Shown here piece by piece: positions 58,301 through 64,000 of a stretch of DNA of 64,000 nt. The number at the start of each line of letters is the position of its first letter. Position 1 is the first letter of the stretch. The DNA is taken from NCBI RefSeq assembly GCF_021491375.1, contig NZ_JAKEVY010000001.1:1116001-1180000 (forward strand), read 5' to 3'. A program made the translations under genes and the position numbers. This stretch comes from Flavihumibacter fluminis. Its GTDB lineage: Bacteria; Bacteroidota; Bacteroidia; Chitinophagales; Chitinophagaceae. The notes below the pieces were generated by a model, which was not told the origin of the DNA, searched no databases, and saw only the letters and a list, made by a program, of their open reading frames with translations.

Positions 58301-60385
58301 AGGAAAGGGCAACTATGGGACGCCGCTTTTGAAATTCAGTCCGACAGTCAATCGGTTAAGCTGGAGCATATCCGGCTGGATAGTTTTAAAAACATAGCTT
58401 ATCAGTTATTGATCAAGGATTTTGAAGCACGAACGATCAGTTCTTTTATTTCCAAAGACACAACGCTGGCTGAGGGAACGATAAATGCCAGGTTGCGATT
58501 AAATCAAACTGTAACAGACTCCTCCATTACCGGAACAGTATCTGTGGATAGTCTTCGGCTGTTCGGAAAACCCATTGGCAACGTAAACACTGAGTTGACA
58601 AAAGAAGGCGCCAGCATAGGCGTACTTGCTACCTTGGAAGGATATGGAAACAATGTAAAAATGGAAGGCAGTTATGCTGATCGTATAAATGCAACCATTC
58701 GATTTGACAGTTTGCAATTGGCAAGTGCGGAACCATTCACAGCTGGGGCAACCACCAATATGAGTGGTGCCATTACAGGCAATCTGGATATTACTGGTGA
58801 AATTACCAATCCGGATATCAATGGATCACTGGTGTTTCACAAAGGAAAATTACGCGTTTCATACCTCAATAATCCATTAGAGATTGATCAGCAGGAGCTG
58901 AGATTTACCAACCGGAACCTGTTATTAAGCCAATTCACACTTACCGATACAACAGGAGGGAAAGCGATCATGGATGGTTCCGTCAGGTTGGAAAACCTGC
59001 TCAATCCAGGCTTTGACCTGGGAGTAGATGCGCGTAATTTTTTGGTATTGGGACCCAAAAGTTCAGAAGAGCAAATGATATGGGGACCTGCCAGAATCAA
59101 CAGTACCATTGCTATCAAAGGTGATCTCTCGCTGCCCAAAGTTGACATGCAACTGAAACTGGTAGACAAATCAGCAATCGGATTTGTTGTGCCGGATGAG
59201 GAACCTGGCATTGCCAACCGGGAAGGTGTTATTGAATTTGTAAACCGGCAAAATCCGCCTGATTCGACATTGATTATCCAAACCATTAAGAAAAAAAGCC
59301 CGGCCACGCAATTTAGCGGGATTGAGTTTTCAGGAGATATTGAATTAACACCAGCATCCACATTAACTATTGTAATAGATCCTTACAATGGAGATTTTCT
59401 CGAGGTAAAAGGCAGTACCAGTTTGAATGTAAAGGTTGAACAGGGAAATCGAATAGGCATTACCGGTGTATATGAAATTGAGGGAGGCAAATATGAAATG
59501 TCGCTCAACCAGTTAATCAAACGGAGTTTTGGTATTGAAAAAGGAAGCACTATAACCTGGAATGGCGATCCGCTTGAAGCTGCTATCAATATTCGCGCAA
59601 AATACCAGGTTGATGCGCCCGCAATAGATCTGATCCGGGACCAGAGCAGTGGGTCCAGGGCAGAACTGACAAGACTCAGACAAAAAGTGCCGATAGATGT
59701 TTACATGAATATTCGTGATGAGCTGATGCAGCCGGATATCAGTTTCGAACTCGACATGCCGGAAAAAGACCGGAACTTCTTTAACGGTGCCGTATATACG
59801 CGACTTAAACAGATTAACAACAACGAATCAGAGCTTACCAAGCAGGTGATGGCATTGCTGGTATTACAAACTTTCCTGTCGGAAAATCCGCTTGCAAGTT
59901 TGGAGAACAGAAGTGGCGGAGGCATCGGGCTGGCAGCAAAACAGAGTGTAAGCAAGATTCTATCCCAGCAACTGAATACATTGGCCGGCACCCTGATTAG
60001 TGGAATCGATCTGAACTTCGACCTGGAAACCAGGGAGGATTATATGAGTGGAAGTCGGCAGGAATCAACTGTCCTGAGTGTAGGAGCCAGCAAATCGCTG
60101 TTCAATAATCGGTTAACCGTATCCGTTGGTTCAAATATTGGATTATTGGGAAATGCACCCACGAATGGCGCACAACTAATTGGGGATGTACTGATCGAAT
60201 ACAAATTGAGCAGAGATGGCCGGTATCGGATCAGAGCCTACCAGCAAAATCAGACGGATGCCATTCTACTGGGACAGATCATTGAAACAGGGGTGTCTTT
60301 TATACTGGTAATGGACTTCGATCAATTCAGACAGATATTTGAAAAAGCAAAAAAGCAGCAGGAGAATGCACGCAATTCAGAATAA
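55373..60385 (+). CDS. tamB: TamB-like translocation/assembly module protein
   Basis: This 1670-residue protein has a short basic N-terminus, one transmembrane helix (RILLALLLLVLSLLLFIQSDW), a very long beta-taco/AsmA-like region and the C-terminal TamB (DUF490) domain with FSGDIELTPASTLTIVIDPYNGDFLEVKGST and YEIEGGKYEMSLNQLIKRSFGIEKGSTI. TamB proteins bridge inner and outer membranes and assist outer-membrane protein insertion or lipid transport. The start is TTG (GTG at 55379 is possible); no ATG is available before the membrane helix. The downstream tamL overlaps its 3' end by 20 nt. Confidence 0.92.
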   Translation: MKVIRLYPKRSPRWLRILMRILLALLLLVLSLLLFIQSDWGQQLLTRKAKSILEDQFQTRVELQRIRLDGFNRVSVEGLTVFDQQNKVLLHSGDLSVHFALLPLFSNTVVVHALEWKELTARVYTLSNDQLNYQFLLDGFQPSGKDTTQAELPAGKAWKISLGRIEFNNIRLQYDDQTSGMHAALVLKNLSWRFKETDISGGTYDFNDLRITGLNGFYTQEYRRKNPVEKPIDSIANNPLSLLIKGKLIQLDDICFAYRDEGSGIHTGWQLEQGRIELLNANVGANKYLSGNIKLQSPKGYLIWHEGLETLDGMAEASQPLVVNLQSIDLKGGAFGMQNLEEKRSPYSSSIDFNYLGLSAIQTNITRINWKENKLTAVLDHLSAKERSGFRLEQAGGKLAYENQRLSLTDYAIKTGSSQLSNSLLLYLPSNQQGEIITDQIGIQAQLTASRLALSEVLFFVPELKQDTNFRKWWNKEIRLNGKVSGNLSALQLQTFHIQDNAGNDVHLTGVVRSLTVPDKFGAELSSLSIETGKSAITSWIAASQLPANLELPERIDLRGRLSGNMNNANAALTLNSSYGLIRFQGRINGIKQTSTARYELDLQELNMNVGQWIRDTSLGLIVASGNVKGRGLDPETMNGEAAIRIQEASINGYNYQQIDITGTLNHQQYTAYINSLDTNLQTQVELTGVLTDGYPSLNGKLTINRADLQAVGLSTSPFIVKGEIDLDLKDTRPRKLEGTVFIHHVQYANDQDLIQLDSLAILALADLDSQHIKLEGPIGFITLDGNYDYTQLATAVSNIIERQLNPADSLAIAKSDSMASQSARLTASLLLPRSMEKLLPDLQIRQPLTLEGSMNTDSSMLYLEAAHPQFRYTTAIVDSFRLKLLFDEDTINTTIQVAQIEHPAFPVYNMAVTAKGKPGNINWLLAVDDAEKKPSYRVGGNWQGTSTSDWSFGLDPEIVLNKERFTTVADSAIVFRKGQLWDAAFEIQSDSQSVKLEHIRLDSFKNIAYQLLIKDFEARTISSFISKDTTLAEGTINARLRLNQTVTDSSITGTVSVDSLRLFGKPIGNVNTELTKEGASIGVLATLEGYGNNVKMEGSYADRINATIRFDSLQLASAEPFTAGATTNMSGAITGNLDITGEITNPDINGSLVFHKGKLRVSYLNNPLEIDQQELRFTNRNLLLSQFTLTDTTGGKAIMDGSVRLENLLNPGFDLGVDARNFLVLGPKSSEEQMIWGPARINSTIAIKGDLSLPKVDMQLKLVDKSAIGFVVPDEEPGIANREGVIEFVNRQNPPDSTLIIQTIKKKSPATQFSGIEFSGDIELTPASTLTIVIDPYNGDFLEVKGSTSLNVKVEQGNRIGITGVYEIEGGKYEMSLNQLIKRSFGIEKGSTITWNGDPLEAAINIRAKYQVDAPAIDLIRDQSSGSRAELTRLRQKVPIDVYMNIRDELMQPDISFELDMPEKDRNFFNGAVYTRLKQINNNESELTKQVMALLVLQTFLSENPLASLENRSGGGIGLAAKQSVSKILSQQLNTLAGTLISGIDLNFDLETREDYMSGSRQESTVLSVGASKSLFNNRLTVSVGSNIGLLGNAPTNGAQLIGDVLIEYKLSRDGRYRIRAYQQNQTDAILLGQIIETGVSFILVMDFDQFRQIFEKAKKQQENARNSE

Positions 60386-62651
60386 TAGATGGATCATCTG
60401 GCTGCTCCTGAGCTTTTGGTTGTCAACAGGATGCAGTACAACCCGCACCGTGCCGGAAGGAGACCGACTCTACCTTGGTGCGGAGGTTAAATGGGAGGGG
60501 AAAAAACCTGATCGGCATAAAGAGTTGGGAGAGGCATTGGTTTCCTTAAGCAGGCCGAGTCCAAATCGCAAATTTTTGGGAATGCCGGTTCGGTTATGGT
60601 TGTATAATCTTGGAAATAAGCCGACCGGAAAAGGGCTCAATCACTTATTAAGAAATAAATGGGGGGAACCTCCGGTATTGTTAAGTAAAGCGAAGCCCTC
60701 CTATTCTGCTGATGTATTGACAAGTCATATTGAAGACCTAGGCTTTTTGCAGGCTTCCACCGGTTATGAAACCAAACCAATCGGTAAAAAGAAAGCAAAA
60801 ATCGAGTATGCCGTTACTGCCGGCACCAGGTACAGAATAAGGGAAGTAAAAATGGAACTGGATAGTTCAAGACTCGGAAAACAGATACAAAGAAGCACTG
60901 ATAACAGCAGGTTAATACCAGGGCGGTTTTACAATTTGGAGCAAATCAAGAATGAAAGGGAACGAATCAGCAATTATGTTCGCCAGCGGGGCTTTTATTA
61001 TTTCAATCCGGATCATCTTCTGGTAGAGGTCGACAGCAATTACAATGGCGAGGTGGTATTATATGTCCGATTGAAGGATTCTATTCCTGCAAATGTAAAA
61101 TTTGCCTACCGGATGGGAAGCATCACCCTCTTTCCAACTTATAATCTTTCGGAAGACAGCCTGGTTCGAAACAAAGAAGCAGAAGATCTTGGTCCCTACC
61201 GGGTTAAGGATATTCACGATCTTTTTCTCCCTAAAATATTCAGCCGATACGTGTTACTGAAAGAAGATAGTCTATACCGGTTTCGGGCACATGAACGAAC
61301 GCTCGAGCGTTTGATGAGCCTGGGCACTTATAAGTTTGTAAAAACGGAAATGGAGGCGGCAGACAGCAACCGGCTGAATGCCCGCTTTTTCATGACACCT
61401 ATTCCAAGAAGAAGTTTGCAGGTTGAATTAAACGGCAATAGTAAGTCGAACAATTTCGTAGGCTCACAGATCACAATTACATCCCTGAACAGAAACTGGC
61501 TGAAAAGAGCCAACCGGCTGGAAGTAAAACTCGCAGGAGGATTTGAATGGCAGGTTGGAGGTAACCGGGTGAACCAGGCAAATACCAGGGGATATAGCTT
61601 AACAGGAGAAGTCGCTTTTAATCTTCCCGGAATAATCGTTCCCTTTTGGAAGATCCGAACCAGTAATGCTTTTATTCCACGAACCAGGTTAAGTGCCGGC
61701 TATGAATTGTTGAGCAGGCCTGGTTTATACAACCTGAACTCCTTCACGATTCAACAGGCTTATCAATGGAAAACAGGGCAATTGACGGATCATTTGCTGG
61801 TACCGGTGTCAATCTCCTATGTATTGCCTTCCAGGATATCGCCGGAGTTTCAGGAAATCCTGGACAGAGATCCTGCATTGAGGCAGTCAATAGATAAGCA
61901 GTTTATAATCGGAAGCAATTATACCATTACCTATAATAACGTCAACAAAAAAAGGATTCATAGTCTGTTTTTGCAGGGTAACCTGGATGCAGCCGGGAAT
62001 TTATTGGGATTGATCATTCCGGCAAATAGCCAGGGGCAAAAAAACATCGGCTATCAGCCATTTGCACAATATGTGCGTCTAACCGGAGAGATCCGGCATT
62101 ACTGGAAACTGGGAAAAGAGAGTCAATGGGTAAACCGATTGCTGGCTGGTACTGGTTTCTCGTATGGAAACAACAGTACGCTACCTTTTGTGAAACAATA
62201 TATGACCGGGGGCAGTAACAGTTTAAGGGCTTTTCGGGCAAGGACCCTGGGTCCGGGCTCCTATCGTTCAGAGACAAGTACCTTTGCAGCCAGTGAGGCA
62301 GGTGACATCAAGCTGGAATTCAATACAGAGTGGCGTTTTAAAATATTCAGTGTACTGAAAGGAGCGATCTTTGCGGATGCGGGCAATATCTGGCTACAGC
62401 GGGAGAATCCTGAAAAGCCAGGAGCAGCCTGGCCAGGAAGCCGGTTTATGAATGATATGGCGGTAGGTGCCGGACTTGGCCTCCGGATAGACGCTTCCAT
62501 CCTGGTTATCAGGGCAGACCTTGCGATTCCTCTCCGGAAACCCTGGCTACCGGATGGGGAAAAATGGGTGCTAAATCAATTGGAATGGGGTCAACCTGCC
62601 TGGAGGCGGGAAAATCTGATCCTTAATATTGCGATAGGTTACCCCTTCTAG
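60366..62651 (+). CDS. tamL: TamA/BamA-family outer-membrane lipoprotein (TamL)
   Basis: This 761-residue protein has a lipoprotein signal with Cys23 (LLLSFWLSTGC), POTRA-like domains (about residues 30-330, such as YRIREVKMELDSSRLGKQI and RERISNYVRQRGFYYFNPDHLLVEVD) and a 16-strand Omp85 barrel (GGSNSLRAFRARTLGPGSY, ending LILNIAIGYPF). Lipid-anchored TamA homologues of Bacteroidota are called TamL. ATG 60366 with a GGAGA ribosome site is preferred over the TTG at 60339. It forms a two-gene operon with tamB. Confidence 0.93.
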   Translation: MHAIQNNRWIIWLLLSFWLSTGCSTTRTVPEGDRLYLGAEVKWEGKKPDRHKELGEALVSLSRPSPNRKFLGMPVRLWLYNLGNKPTGKGLNHLLRNKWGEPPVLLSKAKPSYSADVLTSHIEDLGFLQASTGYETKPIGKKKAKIEYAVTAGTRYRIREVKMELDSSRLGKQIQRSTDNSRLIPGRFYNLEQIKNERERISNYVRQRGFYYFNPDHLLVEVDSNYNGEVVLYVRLKDSIPANVKFAYRMGSITLFPTYNLSEDSLVRNKEAEDLGPYRVKDIHDLFLPKIFSRYVLLKEDSLYRFRAHERTLERLMSLGTYKFVKTEMEAADSNRLNARFFMTPIPRRSLQVELNGNSKSNNFVGSQITITSLNRNWLKRANRLEVKLAGGFEWQVGGNRVNQANTRGYSLTGEVAFNLPGIIVPFWKIRTSNAFIPRTRLSAGYELLSRPGLYNLNSFTIQQAYQWKTGQLTDHLLVPVSISYVLPSRISPEFQEILDRDPALRQSIDKQFIIGSNYTITYNNVNKKRIHSLFLQGNLDAAGNLLGLIIPANSQGQKNIGYQPFAQYVRLTGEIRHYWKLGKESQWVNRLLAGTGFSYGNNSTLPFVKQYMTGGSNSLRAFRARTLGPGSYRSETSTFAASEAGDIKLEFNTEWRFKIFSVLKGAIFADAGNIWLQRENPEKPGAAWPGSRFMNDMAVGAGLGLRIDASILVIRADLAIPLRKPWLPDGEKWVLNQLEWGQPAWRRENLILNIAIGYPF

Positions 62652-62693
62652 TAAAAAGACCGGGCTATTTATGGTCATATGACAGAAAGCTCT

Positions 62694-62701
62694 TACCTTT
62701 G
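62694..62701 (+). promoter_or_regulatory. Candidate -7 box of the rpsF operon
   Basis: TACCTTTG matches TAnnTTTG and gives a leader of about 33 nt before rpsF. The -33 region has no clear TTTG. Confidence 0.55.
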
Positions 62702-62739
62702 CAGCCCAATTAATTTTTTTATTTAACAAATCAGGGATC

Positions 62740-63093
62740 ATGAACAATTACGAATTGATGGTGATTTTTACCCCTGTTCTGAGTGAAGAAGATTACAAAG
62801 CTGCTCAGAAGAAATTTATCGACCTGGTTACCGCAAACGGTGGCGAGTTGGTAAATTCCAATCCCTGGGGATTAAAATCACTGGCGTATCCTATCCAGAA
62901 AAAAACCACTGGTTTATACTGGGTAATGGAGTACAAGGCGCCATCCGACTTCAATGAGAAGCTGAAGATTCAGCTGTTGCGTGACGACAACGTTCTTCGT
63001 CACATGTTTACTGTACTCGACAAATACGCCGTTGAGTATAATAATAAAAAGAGAAGTGGCGTACCAACCGGAACTGAAAAAGTGGAGGCTTAA
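62740..63093 (+). CDS. rpsF: 30S ribosomal protein S6
   Basis: This 117-residue protein has the S6 fold markers [45 protein letters not shown] and [19 protein letters not shown]6 pairs with S18 on the platform of the 30S subunit. It leads the rpsF-rpsR-rplI operon. Confidence 0.97.
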   Translation: MNNYELMVIFTPVLSEEDYKAAQKKFIDLVTANGGELVNSNPWGLKSLAYPIQKKTTGLYWVMEYKAPSDFNEKLKIQLLRDDNVLRHMFTVLDKYAVEYNNKKRSGVPTGTEKVEA

Positions 63094-63095
63094 TC

Positions 63096-63359
63096 ATGGC
63101 AAAGAATGAAATCAAATACCTTACCGCGATTAAGACCGAGAAGCGTGCGAAGAAATTCTGTCGTTTCAAGAAGTACGGTATTAAATACGTGGATTACAAG
63201 GATGCTGAATTCCTGAAAAAGTTCCTGAATGAGCAGGGTAAAATGTTACCACGCCGTATTACCGGGAACAGTCTGAAATTCCAGCGGAAAGTATCTGAGG
63301 CTGTTAAAAAAGCGCGTCAGATGGCAATTCTGCCCTATGTAACAGATTTGCTGAAATAA
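63096..63359 (+). CDS. rpsR: 30S ribosomal protein S18
   Basis: This 87-residue protein begins with an extended basic N-terminus and has the core [62 protein letters not shown]. It binds S6 and the central domain of 16S rRNA. It starts 2 nt after rpsF. Confidence 0.97.
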   Translation: MAKNEIKYLTAIKTEKRAKKFCRFKKYGIKYVDYKDAEFLKKFLNEQGKMLPRRITGNSLKFQRKVSEAVKKARQMAILPYVTDLLK

Positions 63360-63478
63360 GCAACTCAATATCTAGTAACCAATCCCTAATCCGTTTTGGC
63401 GTAAGCGAAACCGGAGACAGTCTGAATCAGATTTAAACAGATTTGATTGGGCTCTTTGGGGTACTAAAAAAGAACAAA

Positions 63479-63925
63479 ATGCAAGTAATTTTAATTCAGG
63501 ATGTAGATAATCTGGGTGGTGCGAACGAACTGGTAACAGTGAAGAACGGATATGCCCGGAATTACCTGATTCCCCAGAAATTCGCGGTTGAGGCTTCCCC
63601 TTCTAACCTGAAGCAGCTGAATGAAAAGCTGAAAGTAAAGAAGAAGAAGGAAGATAAAATGCTGGCTGAAATCAACCAGGTAATTGCCAAATTGCAGGAA
63701 GGAGCCATTAAACTGGGCGCCAAGACTGGTACAAGTGGCAAGATCTTCGGTAGCATTACAGCGTTGCAGATTTCCCGTGCTATTCGCGAGCAGAAAGGAT
63801 ACGAAATTGACCGTCGGAAAATTTCCATTCCGGATGATGTGAAGGAACTGGGTCAATACAAAGCCAGTGTAGATTTCGGTAACGGAATTACAACTGAGCT
63901 TGATTTTGAGGTAGTTGCAGAATAA
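63479..63925 (+). CDS. rplI: 50S ribosomal protein L9
   Basis: This 148-residue protein has the L9 N-terminal domain (MQVILIQDVDNLGGANELVTVKNGYARNYLIPQKFAV), a central helix rich in Lys (KLKVKKKKEDKMLAEINQVIAKL) and a C-terminal domain with TGTSGKIFGSITALQISRAI. It binds 23S rRNA near the L1 stalk. The frame is open from 63443, but the ATG at 63479 is the family start. The gap of 119 nt after rpsR is longer than within the rest of the operon. Confidence 0.97.
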   Translation: MQVILIQDVDNLGGANELVTVKNGYARNYLIPQKFAVEASPSNLKQLNEKLKVKKKKEDKMLAEINQVIAKLQEGAIKLGAKTGTSGKIFGSITALQISRAIREQKGYEIDRRKISIPDDVKELGQYKASVDFGNGITTELDFEVVAE

Positions 63926-63945
63926 CACATCCCTAAAAAGCTGAA

Positions 63946-63988
63946 AAAGGCGATTCGACGGGTCAAACCGGAGAAATCGCCTTTTTTT
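63946..63988 (+). terminator. Terminator of the rpsF-rplI operon
   Basis: AAAGGCGATT (63946-63955) pairs with AATCGCCTTT (63975-63984) around a 19-nt loop, followed by a T-run. Confidence 0.88.
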
Positions 63989-64000
63989 ATATTTAGATAT

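Noticed and set aside
63360-63478. Extra gene or riboswitch between rpsR and rplI
   Set aside because: No frame is open across the gap and I see no strong stem or known motif.

Overview
The window looks like a chromosomal segment of a Bacteroidota bacterium, most likely order Chitinophagales (Chitinophagaceae-like). The evidence is the gene content: DUF4835 and DUF4296 envelope genes beside coaBC, rpoZ and bamD; a lipoprotein-type TamA (TamL) after tamB; a DUF4954 gene after glmS; an OmpA protein with TSP3 repeats; a TPP-riboswitch-controlled TonB receptor. Several genes also have a Bacteroidota -7 promoter box (TAnnTTTG) instead of a sigma70 -10 box. There is no rRNA, phage, insertion sequence or CRISPR array. 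One tRNA (initiator Met) and one riboswitch are present. Most of the window is ordinary housekeeping DNA.

Layout. 0-9 kb: a truncated Bax-inhibitor-like gene with a 21-bp phased repeat array upstream, a VOC protein, a ParE-type toxin-antitoxin pair, a Lys/Gln-rich secreted protein, an HPP protein, a cold-shock protein, an SDR, prmC, exbB/exbD, an SPFH protein, pepT and a CPBP protease. 9-24.9 kb: an FKBP isomerase, a NamZ-like muramidase, fmt, a bestrophin, a DUF4403 lipoprotein, a SET protein, mgtE, glmS-DUF4954, a probable T9SS surface protein, der and era. 25-37 kb: tRNA-fMet, paired DUF2807 proteins, the TPP riboswitch with its TonB receptor, ddl-PASTA-rhodanese, ferredoxin facing acyl-CoA reductase, htrA with a foldable leader, a GH13 amylase and ispH. 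42.9-64 kb: a 3-oxoacid CoA-transferase operon interrupted by an unknown gene, the bamD-rpoZ-coaBC-DUF4835-DUF4296 cluster, ompA, a polyprenyl synthase, recJ, htpG, tamB-tamL and rpsF-rpsR-rplI.

The accessory region is 37.5-42.9 kb. It holds two paralogous signalling triads, each with a 7-TM protein, a HisKA_3-type kinase and a NarL/LuxR-type response regulator. Between them lies a 128-residue protein I do not recognise, which ends in a Thr-rich tail and a terminal Trp-Trp-Phe. This protein heads the second triad and is separated from it by a 20-bp terminator-like hairpin whose right arm contains the GTG start of the second 7-TM gene. The first 7-TM gene has a perfect 15-bp palindrome 3 nt before its ATG. 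Much of this block is strikingly AT-rich. I regard it as the best candidate for an undescribed system: a membrane receptor relay with a small cognate protein.

A second theme is short heptanucleotide repeats. GTGAGAC-type heptads lie at or within 4 nt of the stop codon of three unrelated genes (VOC, era, htrA), always in the same orientation relative to the gene. A GAATTAT-type heptad array lies directly before der.
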